Shown: positions 16,385 to 25,846, numbered from the stretch's first letter. The stretch is 64,000 nt of DNA from Flavobacterium difficile (GCF_011392115.1 NZ_JAAJBT010000002.1:124001-188000); one strand, 5' to 3'. Made by a program: numbers and translations. Notes: generated by a model from the sequence alone, not told the origin.

Positions 16385-17596
16385 TTATTTTGTAGTTGGC
16401 AAACTTTCTAAAATTTCAACTTCAAAAATAATGTTGCTATTTGGCGGAATTACGTTTCCAGCGCCTTTGGCACCATATCCTAAATTAGCAGGAATAAAGA
16501 AAATAGCTTTATCATTAAAATTCATATTGTTTATACCTTCTAAAAACCCTGGTATTAATCCACCTTTGTTTCCATACTTAAACGGGAAAGGTTGGTAACC
16601 GTTCTGATTGGCTCTATTTTGGTCAAATTTTCCGTACAATTTATTAATACTTTCGTAGCTACTGTCAAACAATGTTCCATCTTCTAAATAGCCTGCATAA
16701 TGTACATAAATGTCTTTACCTTCTGTAGGTTTTACTCCAGAACCTTTTTTCAATATACTGTACTGTAATCCGCTAGGCGTTGTAATAGTTTTTGCTTTTA
16801 GCATTTTAAATTCAGCTACTTTTGCCGCTAAAATAGTTCCTAGTTTTGCTTTTAATTCAGCATCAGCAATAGCTTTTGCTTCCGCTTCTTTTTGTCTTCT
16901 TTCTGCTTCTAATTTTGCTGCGGCTTCTGCTTTAATCTTAGCTTCTTCTGCCGCTTTTTTATCAAGCTCAGGTTTAATTTTCATATAGTCAGCAAATACT
17001 TTAACCGCATCAAATTTCTTTGCCAATTTACCTTTTCTTATTATTACGACTTTTTCAATTACATCATCTTGCGCAATTGCATCTACAACAGCTTGTCCTT
17101 CAATTACATGCCCAAAAATACTGTGTTTGTCATTTAACCAAGGTGTTTCTTTGTGAGTAATAAAAAATTGTGAACCGTTAGTAGCTGGTCCTGAATTTGC
17201 CATAGATAAAATCCCAGCTTTATCATGTCTTAAACTCGCATCAAATTCATCTTGAAATTTATAACCAGGATCACTAGACCCATTTCCTAATTGGCATCCA
17301 CCTTGTATCATAAAATTTGCAATAACTCTATGAAATTTTAATCCGTTATAGTAAGGTTTTCCTTTTCTGTCGTTGGTTACGAAAGTATTCGTACCTTCTG
17401 CTAAAGTAATGAAGTTAGCAACCGTGATGGGTGTTTTTACATATTCTAATTGCAATGCAATTTTACCTTTACTCGTATAGATTTCTGCAATGATTTCATT
17501 AACAGGAACCTTTTTTGACTTATCTTTTGCTTTTTTGGTTTGCGCTACCGAAACAGTTAACGTTAAGGCGCAAAGTAGTAGTACTAATTTTTTCAT
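16385..17596 (-). CDS. Cyclophilin-FKBP fusion peptidyl-prolyl isomerase, periplasmic
   Basis: The 403-residue protein has a type I signal peptide (V-S-V-A-Q, residues 1-19). An N-terminal cyclophilin domain (about 35-190) carries F-H-R-V-I-x-N-F-M-I-Q-G-G and N-G-S-Q-F-F-I-T. A Lys/Glu/Ala-rich coiled-coil linker follows (about 205-255), then a C-terminal FKBP domain (about 285-400; G-x-L-F-D-S-S, G-Y-G-A-K). Both isomerase domains look catalytically complete. It folds secreted or outer-membrane proteins in the periplasm. It is the last gene of a gldI-fusion-fusion row; the 24-base gap suggests one transcript. Confidence 0.9.
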   Translation of the reverse strand: MKKLVLLLCALTLTVSVAQTKKAKDKSKKVPVNEIIAEIYTSKGKIALQLEYVKTPITVANFITLAEGTNTFVTNDRKGKPYYNGLKFHRVIANFMIQGGCQLGNGSSDPGYKFQDEFDASLRHDKAGILSMANSGPATNGSQFFITHKETPWLNDKHSIFGHVIEGQAVVDAIAQDDVIEKVVIIRKGKLAKKFDAVKVFADYMKIKPELDKKAAEEAKIKAEAAAKLEAERRQKEAEAKAIADAELKAKLGTILAAKVAEFKMLKAKTITTPSGLQYSILKKGSGVKPTEGKDIYVHYAGYLEDGTLFDSSYESINKLYGKFDQNRANQNGYQPFPFKYGNKGGLIPGFLEGINNMNFNDKAIFFIPANLGYGAKGAGNVIPPNSNIIFEVEILESLPTTK

Positions 17597-17620
17597 TTTA
17601 AATTTATTTTATTTTGATCT

Positions 17621-18697
17621 TTATTTTTTTTCTAATATTTCAACTTCAAAGATAATTGTGGCATTCGGCGGAATTGGTCCTGCTCCTTGAGCTCCATATC
17701 CTAGATGACTTGGAAGAATTAAGACGATTTTATCTCCGAAATTTATTTTTTCTAAACCTTCAATAAATCCTTGAATTAATCCTGTTTTTGCACCATAACT
17801 AAAAGGGAATGGTGCATAACCATCTGCATCTTTTCGAGCTTTATCTAATACTCCGTTTTCTTCTGCTACATCAGCATAGCTGGTGTCAAACAATGTTCCA
17901 TCTTCTTGAAATCCTGCATAATTTACAAAAACATTCTGACCATTATTTGGTTTTTTTCCTGAACCTTTTTGAACTATTTTGTAAATTAATCCAGATTTTG
18001 TTTTTGTTCCTGTCGCTTTTATATCATTAAAAAAAGATACTTTTTTGGCTTTAACGGATTCTAATTGTTTTTGTAGTTCGGCCTGTTTCTCAAAATATTC
18101 TTTAAATACTTTTACCGCGTCAAACTTTTTGGCAGCTTGTCCAATTCTTAGGATTTTAATGGTATTGATTGGATCGCCAACTGAAATTGTATTAACGATA
18201 TCTAATCCTTCTACGACTTCTCCAAAAACAGTATGTTTTCCATCTAGAAAAGGTGTAGCTTGCGTAGTAATGAAAAATTGTGAACCATTTGTGTTTGGTC
18301 CAGAATTAGCCATAGATAAAATTCCTGCTTTTCCATGATTTAATTCTGGATGGAATTCATCTTTAAATTTATAACCTGGTCCACCTTGTCCTGTTGCAGT
18401 TGGATCTCCTCCCTGACACATTGGTGGATTAGATTCCACTCGGTGAAAAGTTAAGCCGTCATAAAAATGAATACCTTTGAAATTTGGACTTACATAGTTG
18501 TTTTTACCTTCTGCAAGTGTTACGAAATTGGCAACAGTAAAAGGTGTTTTTTCAAATTCTAACTTTATGGTTATATCTCCTTTTGAAGTTTCCACAAAAG
18601 CATATAAACCTTCTGAAAGTTCGTTTTTTGTCCCTTCATTTTTGCAGGAAAACAAAAGTGTAGTTATGGAAAGTAATGTGATTAATACTCTTTTCAT
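17621..18697 (-). CDS. Cyclophilin-FKBP fusion peptidyl-prolyl isomerase, lipoprotein
   Basis: A paralogue of the downstream neighbour with the same domain order in 358 residues: cyclophilin (about 28-195; F-H-R-V-E and N-G-S-Q-F-F-I-T) and FKBP (about 240-356; G-T-L-F-D-T-S, G-Y-G-A-Q-G-A). It differs in having a lipoprotein signal (L-F-S-C, acceptor Cys18) and a much shorter linker. It is therefore tethered to a membrane, whereas the other is free in the periplasm. It lies 11 bases after gldI on the same strand. Tandem duplication followed by a change of anchoring is the simplest history. Confidence 0.9.
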   Translation of the reverse strand: MKRVLITLLSITTLLFSCKNEGTKNELSEGLYAFVETSKGDITIKLEFEKTPFTVANFVTLAEGKNNYVSPNFKGIHFYDGLTFHRVESNPPMCQGGDPTATGQGGPGYKFKDEFHPELNHGKAGILSMANSGPNTNGSQFFITTQATPFLDGKHTVFGEVVEGLDIVNTISVGDPINTIKILRIGQAAKKFDAVKVFKEYFEKQAELQKQLESVKAKKVSFFNDIKATGTKTKSGLIYKIVQKGSGKKPNNGQNVFVNYAGFQEDGTLFDTSYADVAEENGVLDKARKDADGYAPFPFSYGAKTGLIQGFIEGLEKINFGDKIVLILPSHLGYGAQGAGPIPPNATIIFEVEILEKK

Positions 18698-18708
18698 TTT
18701 AAATGTTG

Positions 18709-19257
18709 TTATTCAGTAGTTTCAGATTTAATTTCTTTTAAAGTGACGATACAAATTATCGGTTGATTTGTACCAATTTTATTATCGTCTCCATGATATC
18801 CGTATGCCGATTGTGAAGGGAAAATAAATTTAACTTTATCACCTTGATGCATCAATTTTATGCCGTTTCGTAGACCATTCATGATGTTTTGTTTGTCTAC
18901 ATAATAGGTTTGTCTTTTTAATTCTTCTAAAGTATATATAGAATTACCATACAAATCTGTTACTTCATAATCGAAAGTTACCACGTCACCTTTTTTAGGA
19001 AATACATTTTCGGTACTTTTTGTTTGATACGCATACCAAAATCCTTTTTCAGAGATGTTATAAATATGAGAAGTATCTTTCTGAATAATTTTTGTGATGG
19101 CTACTTTTTCTTCAGCATTCAATTTTTTATTTCTATCAATCGATTCTTTCATAAAAGAACCGGACGAATGCGAAATGGGTTTACGAGCTTGTTTTTCTGA
19201 ACAAGAAGTTAGAAAAGTGGCTATCGCAATAAGAACTAAGTGTTTGAAAATTTTCAT
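18709..19257 (-). CDS. gldI: Gliding motility-associated FKBP-type isomerase GldI
   Basis: The 182-residue lipoprotein (signal ending L-T-S-C) carries a single FKBP-type domain: [17 protein letters not shown], and P-S-Q-S-A-Y-G-Y. The size, the lipoprotein anchor and the N-terminal helical stretch match GldI of Flavobacterium johnsoniae. GldI is needed for gliding and probably folds periplasmic parts of the gliding/T9SS machine. As in that genome, it follows a DHH phosphoesterase gene, here with an 11-base gap. Two more isomerase genes follow. Confidence 0.85.
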   Translation of the reverse strand: MKIFKHLVLIAIATFLTSCSEKQARKPISHSSGSFMKESIDRNKKLNAEEKVAITKIIQKDTSHIYNISEKGFWYAYQTKSTENVFPKKGDVVTFDYEVTDLYGNSIYTLEELKRQTYYVDKQNIMNGLRNGIKLMHQGDKVKFIFPSQSAYGYHGDDNKIGTNQPIICIVTLKEIKSETTE

Positions 19258-19268
19258 ACGAATGAAAT

Positions 19269-20291
19269 TTATTTTTTTTCGATTGCTAAAATAGCAATAA
19301 ATTTAGTTATTGTATCTTCTAAACTGTCAAAAGATTTTCCTCCAGCAGCATTTTTATGTCCGCCACCATTAAAATGATTTCTAGCAAACTGATTTACATC
19401 GAAATTTCCTTGCGAACGGAAAGAAATTTTAATCATATTTTCTTCTTTTACTTCTGTGAAAAAAGCTGTAAAATCGATGTCTTTAATAGTTAATCCGTAA
19501 TTCACAATACCTTCTGTATCGCCTTTTTTAACTTGTAAAGCATTTTGTTCTTCTTGCGAAAGTGTAATGTAACTTGTTTTATATTCGGGTAAAACTTTTA
19601 AATTGGTTAGGGCTTTTCCTAAAATTTGTAATCGGTTATAATCGCCATTATCATATAAATTGATATGAATTTGCGAATTATCAACCCCTTTGTCAATTAA
19701 ATCAGCTACAATTCTGTGAAGATTTCCTGTTGTTCTAGGAAAGCGAAATCCGCCGGAATCAGTTGCAATTCCAGTATACAAACATGTAGCAGCGTCTAAA
19801 TTTATGAGGTGATTCATTTGTAACTGTTGTGCAAAATCGTATACCATTTGGCAAGTGGAACTGTACGCAATATCTGAAAATAGGTATTTGGCATAATCCT
19901 CTGGTTTTTCATGATGGTCAATCATGATAAAAGTAGCTTCTAAGGTTTTTAAAACACTTTCCATTTGTTCACCAGCCCGATGAAAAGCATTGAAATCTAA
20001 GGTAAAAACGAGTTCAGCATCTTTTAATTTTTGGATAGCTTCACCAACGTTGGCGCCTTCATAAATTATAGTTGCTTCTTTTGTTCCTGGAATCCATTGT
20101 AAATAGTCTGGAATCTCATTTGGTACCACAACAGTAATCGAATGATTCAGTTGTTTTAAAATATGATACAAACCCAAAGTAGAACCCATGGCATCTCCAT
20201 CTACATTTCTATGTGGAATAATAGCGATTTTTTTCGGATTCGATAAAAGTTGTTGTAACTCGGTAATTTGAGTCGTGTTTAAATGTGTCAT
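19269..20291 (-). CDS. DHH-family phosphoesterase (NrnA-like oligoribonuclease/pAp phosphatase)
   Basis: The 340-residue protein has the bipartite DHH-DHHA1 layout. The N-terminal half carries H-R-N-V-D-G-D-A-M-G-S, a further Asp in T-L-D-F-N, and the name-giving D-H-H motif (M-I-D-H-H-E-K-P). The C-terminal DHHA1 half carries G-G-G-H-K-N-A-A-G-G. NrnA-like enzymes degrade nano-RNA and dephosphorylate pAp in the cytoplasm using Mn. Its start codon overlaps the crcB stop by one base and gldI follows after 11 bases, placing it in the middle of a leftward operon. Confidence 0.9.
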   Translation of the reverse strand: MTHLNTTQITELQQLLSNPKKIAIIPHRNVDGDAMGSTLGLYHILKQLNHSITVVVPNEIPDYLQWIPGTKEATIIYEGANVGEAIQKLKDAELVFTLDFNAFHRAGEQMESVLKTLEATFIMIDHHEKPEDYAKYLFSDIAYSSTCQMVYDFAQQLQMNHLINLDAATCLYTGIATDSGGFRFPRTTGNLHRIVADLIDKGVDNSQIHINLYDNGDYNRLQILGKALTNLKVLPEYKTSYITLSQEEQNALQVKKGDTEGIVNYGLTIKDIDFTAFFTEVKEENMIKISFRSQGNFDVNQFARNHFNGGGHKNAAGGKSFDSLEDTITKFIAILAIEKK

Positions 20292-20662
20292 TAATTAAAA
20301 ATTTTAAAACCTAAGATAACCGCTAAAAACCCCATAAAAATTGAAGTTAACGTATACAATATGGCTAAGTAATAATTTTGATTTTGAATAAATTGAATGT
20401 TTTCTATACTAAAGGTTGAAAAGGTTGTAAAGCCTCCGCAATATCCTGTTATTAATAAAAGTTTTAGAGTTTCGTTTTGCAAATTATTTTTCTGAATGTA
20501 ACCAAAAAGTAAGCCAATTAGTAAACATCCCAACAGATTAGCAGTAAATGTTGCCCAAGGAAAATGTGTAGCATTGTTTTTAGTGAAAAAATAACTCAGT
20601 AAATATCTGGCTACACTGCCAAATCCTCCACCAATTAAAACTAAAAGTAGGTTCTTGATCAT
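20291..20662 (-). CDS. crcB: Fluoride channel protein CrcB/Fluc
   Basis: With the ATG at 20662 the protein has 123 residues, the normal Fluc length, and four hydrophobic helices. The family blocks are present: G-G-G-F-G-S-V-A-R-Y at the N-terminus, N-L-L-G-C in helix 2, and G-Y-C-G-G-F-T-T-F-S-T-F-S in helix 3 with the ion-binding region. The dimeric channel exports fluoride through the inner membrane. A longer in-frame start at 20722 lies inside the previous gene. The chosen ATG overlaps the upstream stop codon as ATGA, and the crcB stop overlaps the next start by one base. Confidence 0.93.
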   Translation of the reverse strand: MIKNLLLVLIGGGFGSVARYLLSYFFTKNNATHFPWATFTANLLGCLLIGLLFGYIQKNNLQNETLKLLLITGYCGGFTTFSTFSIENIQFIQNQNYYLAILYTLTSIFMGFLAVILGFKIFN

Positions 20663-22650
20663 CGTTTTAAAGTAAAATGTCCTTTGATGGTTTTTCCATT
20701 GTTTAATTCTAAAACAAACCAATAATCAGAAGATGAAACCGGATTTCCATTAAAATTACCATTCCAACCTGAACCCATTCCACTAATTTGTTTTATAAGT
20801 TTTCCAAACCTATCAAAAATATAAATTTTGCTATTTTCTAATCCTTTTTTATCTAAATTTTCAATTTGCCAAGTATCGTTGTAATTATCGCCATTTGGCG
20901 TGAAAAACTTTGGATAACTTAGGGCGTAAAATGTTTCAGAAGCGATTCCACAATTGTTTTTATCATTTACATATATAGTATATTCTCCTGCATCTAATAC
21001 ATTAAAAACTGGACTACTTTGATAAGTAATACCGTCTAAAGAATATTCATAATCTCCGTTTCCTGTAACAGTTATGGTTGCGGTTAGATTTTCGTTAAAA
21101 TCGTTTACTTCTATATTTGTGATTGTTGCAATTTCAGAATTTACAACCGTAAATGTTTTTGTTTTACTACAATTGTTAGCATTTGTAATGGTTACGGTAT
21201 AAGTTCCTGCATTAGCGACTGTAATAGTTTGTGAAGTTTGTGTCGTAGCTGTATTCCAACTGTAAGTGTAACCGCTTGGAGCACTAATGTTTGTTGGTGT
21301 GTTATTACAAATTCCTATGGTTTCATCTGTAAATATTTGAGGAAAAACATTCACATTTAAGGTTATTGGAATATTTCCGTAGCAATTTGCAATATTGGTT
21401 ATTCTAGCATAAATGATCTGTTGAAAATCATTAGTATTCGTATAACTTGAAGGTAATGGTGTTGTGGAAGTTGTCGAATCAAAAAGTGCCACAGTGAAAT
21501 TGGTTGGCAAACTACTAAAAATTTGTGTCTGAATGGTAGCTAAATCAAATGGAGCCAAACCATCAATATTCGTATCACAAACTTCAAAATTGGTATTCGC
21601 AATAGTTAAATTTGGAGCATATTCAATCTCAATTTTTCCAGTTAAAGTACAACTTGTGTTGATGTCAATTTCTACAGCATAGTTTCCTGCAGTTGTTACG
21701 TTATAAGTAGCGTTGTTTTCGCCAAAAATTGGATTTCCGTTTTGAAACCATTGGTAGTTAGTTGCGCCAGTTTGAGTTGCATTAAGTGTGATATTTTCAC
21801 CCGCACACAACGGATTTCCAGTTGCAAGTAATCGATCAACCCCTAAATTTTTTTCTGAAATAAAACTTCCAGCTCTTAAGAAAATTCCAGAATCGAAACG
21901 GCCGTTTCCTTCATCGGCAATAACTAGTTTAATGTGGTATAAAGTTCCTGGAGTAACTACAGCTTGTGCTGTTAATATTTTGGTTTGACCCTCAAAAGTT
22001 GTTGGATAATTTCCAGTATTAAAAGCATCAAAATAGGCTTCATTTGCTGACGGACAAATTGTTCCGTTTCCACGAACGGTATTCACTCGAACAGGCGTGG
22101 TAGTTCCTGGAATTAATGCTAAATTTTGGTAAGTCGTGGCTGTTGCTTCTTTCAAAAGAAAAGCAAAACCATCAGTAAAATTACATTGATTAGAAGTTGG
22201 ATTTAATAAATATTGTTCTGAGGAAAAGATATATTCAAAACTTATATTATTTGCATTTGGGATGAAATCAAATTCTAAAACAGTGGCATTAAATGTGTTG
22301 GATAACCCTAAAGCGTTATTTAAATCTGTATCGCCATTCCAAGTTAATCCATTGCCATCATCAGAGAAGTTAGCATTTGGCCCAATGGCTGAATTTAATT
22401 TTCCCGTAGTTAAAAGAATTCCTTCCTGAAAAGGAAAAGAAGAGCCGTTGGCATTAAAATAACCGTAACTTAATTCGCCAGTACCAAAATTTCCACCGCT
22501 TGCAGAAAAATTAGAGACCGAAACACAACCGCTATTTACGAGTATGTTTTCAATTAATTGTTGTGGTGTAAAACTTTCATTTACAGTTATATTTTGCGAA
22601 AAGCTAACCGTAAATGAAAGTGTAAAAAGTATTGATATTATTTTTTTCAT
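20659..22650 (-). CDS. T9SS type B secreted surface protein with choice-of-anchor L domain
   Basis: The 663-residue protein starts with a signal peptide (T-V-S-F-S-Q). A choice-of-anchor L domain (about residues 35-265) contains L-E-F-D-F-I-P, F-x-Y-I-F-S-S-E-Q-Y and D-G-F-A-F-L-L. Several Ig-like/PKD-like repeats follow (about 275-560), each with paired Cys. It ends with a gliding-motility-associated CHU_C domain (about 575-663) with F-F-T-P-N-G-D-N-Y-N-D-T-W and the Y-x-F-D-R-F-G-K-L-I strand, which is the type B sorting signal of type IX secretion. It is predicted to be on the cell surface or released. It is first in a leftward operon, overlapping crcB by four bases. Confidence 0.9.
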   Translation of the reverse strand: MKKIISILFTLSFTVSFSQNITVNESFTPQQLIENILVNSGCVSVSNFSASGGNFGTGELSYGYFNANGSSFPFQEGILLTTGKLNSAIGPNANFSDDGNGLTWNGDTDLNNALGLSNTFNATVLEFDFIPNANNISFEYIFSSEQYLLNPTSNQCNFTDGFAFLLKEATATTYQNLALIPGTTTPVRVNTVRGNGTICPSANEAYFDAFNTGNYPTTFEGQTKILTAQAVVTPGTLYHIKLVIADEGNGRFDSGIFLRAGSFISEKNLGVDRLLATGNPLCAGENITLNATQTGATNYQWFQNGNPIFGENNATYNVTTAGNYAVEIDINTSCTLTGKIEIEYAPNLTIANTNFEVCDTNIDGLAPFDLATIQTQIFSSLPTNFTVALFDSTTSTTPLPSSYTNTNDFQQIIYARITNIANCYGNIPITLNVNVFPQIFTDETIGICNNTPTNISAPSGYTYSWNTATTQTSQTITVANAGTYTVTITNANNCSKTKTFTVVNSEIATITNIEVNDFNENLTATITVTGNGDYEYSLDGITYQSSPVFNVLDAGEYTIYVNDKNNCGIASETFYALSYPKFFTPNGDNYNDTWQIENLDKKGLENSKIYIFDRFGKLIKQISGMGSGWNGNFNGNPVSSSDYWFVLELNNGKTIKGHFTLKR

Positions 22651-22666
22651 AGCATCTGCAAAGATA

Positions 22667-23515
22667 CTATAAATCTCGTTTTTTAAGAATTTTGAAGGAT
22701 AAAAACATAAAAATAAAAATCCACGCTATTACAATTGCTAATTGTTCAGGATGTACGCTATAATCTTTGGAGAAATCGGCGCCAACAGTATTTCCTACAG
22801 ATTTTACAAAATTCAATCGAGTAACAGGTTCTACTATAAGATTCGACATTGATTCTAAAGGAAAATATTGTTTTATGGTATCAAAAATTGTATCATCACC
22901 TCGTTTATAGTTGAAAATTTCATATTTTAAGATTCCAATACTTACGTTTTCGGAAATCCACCAGATAAATAAAAAGCCAAGAGCGAAAGCAGAGCGTTTA
23001 ATTAAGACGCCTAAAAATAAACAGAAAGAAAAGAAGCCTAATAATTTTATAAAATAAGCTAAAAAATACTCTAAATCAGAGAAAATAATTCCAGCTTCTG
23101 TGTATGATGAAAATTTTAAACCTAAAATTAATGATATACAAAAGATAAATACTGTTGATACTAAGGCAAATAAACAAATGGTTAAGAATTTTGAAAGTAT
23201 AAATTCTTTTTTGCTCATTCCGTCAATTAAGTTTTGTTTTAAAGTTCCGTAACTGTATTCGTTGGCAATCATAGAGACAATTACCACTGCTAAAAATAAT
23301 TTTAACCAGGCAGCAAAATACGTTCCGAAATGCCAAATGTATGGGAAATTGAACAGTCCACTTTTTGCGGCTTCAAATTTTAGTGGTCCAAGTTCAAATT
23401 CAATAGAAGCAATTAAGGAAACTAATCCAAGCGTAATGAAATATGTAATTGTTAATATTTTACTGGCTTTATTTTGCCAAATTTTTTGTAATTCTATCGC
23501 GAGTAATCTTTTCAT
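22667..23515 (-). CDS. ABC-2 type transporter permease
   Basis: The 282-residue protein has six hydrophobic segments, with the first after a short M-K-R-L-L-A-I-E-L-Q-K-I-W cytoplasmic start typical of ABC-2 permeases. A large loop lies between spans 1 and 2 and a conserved-looking N-E-Y-S-Y-G-T-L-K-Q-N-L-I-D-G-M block precedes the third span; the latter is the family's coupling region. The gene for the matching ATPase lies upstream on the same strand (23699..24592), separated by 183 bases containing a small inverted repeat. It is probably a two-component exporter of unknown substrate. Confidence 0.85.
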   Translation of the reverse strand: MKRLLAIELQKIWQNKASKILTITYFITLGLVSLIASIEFELGPLKFEAAKSGLFNFPYIWHFGTYFAAWLKLFLAVVIVSMIANEYSYGTLKQNLIDGMSKKEFILSKFLTICLFALVSTVFIFCISLILGLKFSSYTEAGIIFSDLEYFLAYFIKLLGFFSFCLFLGVLIKRSAFALGFLFIWWISENVSIGILKYEIFNYKRGDDTIFDTIKQYFPLESMSNLIVEPVTRLNFVKSVGNTVGADFSKDYSVHPEQLAIVIAWIFIFMFLSFKILKKRDL

Positions 23516-23605
23516 TTTTTTTATTTAAAGGTTTATAAAGTTTAAAGGCATTGTGAAAATTAAACTTGACATTGAGTTGGTTATAAAATTGAATATTTGT
23601 ATTGG

Positions 23606-23660
23606 AACACAGATTGAACAGATTATATAAATTAATAAAATTTCTCAAATCTGTGATGTT
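23606..23660. repeat. Inverted CACAGATT-type repeat between ABC transporter genes
   Basis: AACACAGATTGAACAGATT (23606-23624) faces AAATCTGTGATGTT (23647-23660); AACACAGATT pairs with AATCTGTG-TGTT apart from one extra base. It could fold into a hairpin in the ATPase-permease transcript. Confidence 0.6.
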
Positions 23661-23698
23661 ACACTATTTAAAATTGATTTATGAACTTGAATTTTAAA

Positions 23699-24592
23699 TT
23701 AATGTTTCGTTAATTCTAAAAATTGTTCTTCTAAACTGTGCTTTCGTTTTACCAAATGGGTTAAGGTGATGTTTTGTTGGAATAAATAAGAATTTAATTC
23801 AGCGGGTTCTAAATTAGATTTTAAATAGACTACTAATTTATTCTCTTCTTTTTCAATTTTTTCAATTTGAGAAAAATGTTGTAAAGCTAATTTCAGATTT
23901 TCTAGATTCTCAGATTCTAATTCGAAGAAACCTTCGTTAGCTGTAATGCCATCTACAGTTCCTTGGTATAAGGTTACTCCATTTCTGATTACAATTACGT
24001 GAGAACATACTTTTTCTACTTCATCTAACAAGTGAGAAGCTAAAAGTATAGTGGTGCCTTGATTGGCGATAATTCGGATTAAATCTCTAATTTGTCTAAT
24101 TCCTTGTGGATCTAAACCGTTTGTGGGTTCGTCTAGAATTAGAATTTCTGGATCGTTTAGTAGGGCAGAAGCTATAGCTAAACGTTGTTTCATCCCTAAA
24201 GAAAACGTTTTAAATTTACTGTCTTTTCTTTCTAAAAGTCCTACTAGTTCTAATTTTTCGTAAACTTTAGTAAAAGGGATGTTTTTAATTTTGCAGACTA
24301 ATTTTAAATTGTCTTCAGCCGTCATGTAAGGATAAAAATTAGGTCGCTCAATAATGGCACCTACTTTTTTTAAGGCATCATGAGTAGAATATTTTCCATC
24401 AAACCATTGGAATTCTCCTGAAGTTTTATTTACAACATTCAACACAATTCCTAAAGTAGTTGATTTTCCAGAACCATTTGGTCCTAAAATTCCGTATACG
24501 TTTCCTTTTTTAATTTCGACTGAAACGTTATTTACCGCATGTACTTTGCGATATTTTTTATGTAGGTTGGTAATCTTTAATATAGTTTCCAA
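23699..24592 (-). CDS. ABC transporter ATP-binding protein
   Basis: The 297-residue protein has a complete nucleotide-binding domain: Walker A G-P-N-G-S-G-K-S-T (about residues 38-46), Q-loop region, signature F-S-L-G-M-K-Q-R-L, Walker B I-L-I-L-D-E-P, D-loop N-G-L-D-P and the switch His in A-S-H-L-L-D-E-V. A C-terminal extension of about 80 residues is typical for ABC-2 exporters of the CcmA/NatA/bacitracin group. With the downstream ABC-2 permease it forms an exporter. The substrate is unknown. It appears to be the first gene of its unit. Confidence 0.92.
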   Translation of the reverse strand: METILKITNLHKKYRKVHAVNNVSVEIKKGNVYGILGPNGSGKSTTLGIVLNVVNKTSGEFQWFDGKYSTHDALKKVGAIIERPNFYPYMTAEDNLKLVCKIKNIPFTKVYEKLELVGLLERKDSKFKTFSLGMKQRLAIASALLNDPEILILDEPTNGLDPQGIRQIRDLIRIIANQGTTILLASHLLDEVEKVCSHVIVIRNGVTLYQGTVDGITANEGFFELESENLENLKLALQHFSQIEKIEKEENKLVVYLKSNLEPAELNSYLFQQNITLTHLVKRKHSLEEQFLELTKH

Positions 24593-24648
24593 AGTTTTTC
24601 GTATTAAATTTACATGTAAGACGAAAGAAATGAAAACTTGTTACAGCC

Positions 24649-25104
24649 TTAGTTCATAAACTTACTTTTGTTGTTTCGAATATAGTCAACAATTAAATTA
24701 ACCACATCTTCCTCTTCTTCAGAAAAGAACAATTCATCTAAATCTTCCCAGCCAGAGATACTTTTTTCGTCCATTTTTTCAATTACCTTTTTTCTGTCTT
24801 CTGTATTTGAAGTGTATTTTACTGTAAATAATTGAAAGGCTTTAGTAAGCAAAGTTGCTGTTTTTGTGGCATTAATATCTTTATATGCTTGAATGATTTC
24901 TTTAGCGAAGTCACCACTCTCTGTATTGAAAAAGTAGTGTAAACCACCTTCATTCATAGCTGCTTCGAAAATATCAACATAAACAAAAGTGAGTTCGAAA
25001 TGATTTAAATCGCCAGTTTGTTTTTTCGCCCAAATGTGAGTCCCTACTGCTTCAATAATGGCAATTTCGTCGTTTGATTCTAATACTGTTTCAATAGTTT
25101 GCAT
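24649..25104 (-). CDS. DMP19/DUF4375-family protein
   Basis: The 151-residue acidic protein contains the DUF4375 pattern: a helix with F-E-A-A-M-N-E-G-G-L-H-Y-F-F-N-T-E-S-G-D-F-A-K-E-I, then an A-Y-K-D-I-N-A-T-K-T-A helix pair, and a D-L-D-E-L-F-F C-terminal part. The family includes DMP19-like proteins thought to mimic DNA or contact other proteins through an acidic surface, but no function can be assigned here. It is cytoplasmic. A good -7 box lies 20 bases upstream of the start. A row of small leftward genes follows upstream. Confidence 0.7.
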   Translation of the reverse strand: MQTIETVLESNDEIAIIEAVGTHIWAKKQTGDLNHFELTFVYVDIFEAAMNEGGLHYFFNTESGDFAKEIIQAYKDINATKTATLLTKAFQLFTVKYTSNTEDRKKVIEKMDEKSISGWEDLDELFFSEEEEDVVNLIVDYIRNNKSKFMN

Positions 25105-25124
25105 GATGATTGTTTTATTTTAGA

Positions 25125-25132
25125 CAAAAGTA
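25125..25132 (-). promoter_or_regulatory. -7 promoter box of the DUF4375 gene
   Basis: Read leftward, TACTTTTG matches TAnnTTTG, 20 bases before the start codon. A TTG lies 22 bases further upstream, inside the neighbouring gene. Confidence 0.5.
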
Positions 25133-25139
25133 GAATATT

Positions 25140-25415
25140 TTAATCAATTCTAATCAAAAAGATGGTTAGTAGAATCACGAAAATACCTAATTCAATAATT
25201 GATATTTTTTTTGGATCAAATATTGAAACCAAAACTCTATCTACAATCAATAAAACTACTAATCCTATTACCACGCCAAAAATAACTACTCCTGCTAAAC
25301 TTGCACCACCAGTTAACGTCATACCATAAAAGTCTAATGGAATTCCAATTAGTATTCCTACAATTGAAATTACCGATAAAAATGTAAGTTTGTATTTTTT
25401 GATATTCATTATCAT
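25140..25415 (-). CDS. Small three-span membrane protein, unknown
   Basis: The 91-residue protein is almost entirely hydrophobic, with about three spans (residues 9-30, 36-60 and 72-89) and a single polar loop D-P-K-K-I-S. Two ATG codons (25415 and 25409) are possible starts. No family was recognised. It lies in a row of small leftward genes of unknown function. Confidence 0.5.
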   Translation of the reverse strand: MIMNIKKYKLTFLSVISIVGILIGIPLDFYGMTLTGGASLAGVVIFGVVIGLVVLLIVDRVLVSIFDPKKISIIELGIFVILLTIFLIRID

Positions 25416-25520
25416 TTTTAGCTACGAATTGTCAGATGTAACTTTATTATTTTTAGTTTTTTCATTAGAGCCTGTTGAATATCATGCTTATTGACGATTG
25501 TGACGACAAAGATTTTTGGA

Positions 25521-25835
25521 TTAAACACGCACATTAATTTTACTTACTTCAAAAGAAATATTGAAATCTCTTAATCTTTTGTAGTTAAAATCGTCTGATA
25601 ATTTTTCATATTCTGCCCATAGTATGATATCTCTTGGATCATTTGCGGCAGCAATAATGTATTTTTGTAAATCGTTTAAATTTCCTTTAGACAGAAAAAC
25701 GATACAACGAATTATTCTATCCGTATTGAGATAGTCTGTTTTTTCAATTGCGTGACAAAGAATTTCAATTGCTTTGTTTGATTCTGTACCAAAGTCAGTT
25801 TCTATTCTTTTATAAATGTCTTCTTTTAAAATCAT
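25521..25835 (-). CDS. Hypothetical protein, 104 residues
   Basis: I do not recognise this protein. It is predicted to be cytoplasmic and largely helical, with a block C-I-V-F-L-S-K-G-N-L-N-D-L-Q-K-Y-I and A-A-N-D-P-R-D-I-I-L-W-A-E-Y in the middle. These resemble small proteins that accompany DUF2200-like genes, but this is weak. It lies 11 bases after the DUF2200 gene on the same strand, so the two are probably co-transcribed. Codon use looks like that of its neighbours. Confidence 0.55.
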   Translation of the reverse strand: MILKEDIYKRIETDFGTESNKAIEILCHAIEKTDYLNTDRIIRCIVFLSKGNLNDLQKYIIAAANDPRDIILWAEYEKLSDDFNYKRLRDFNISFEVSKINVRV

Positions 25836-25846
25836 TTTTATAAATT

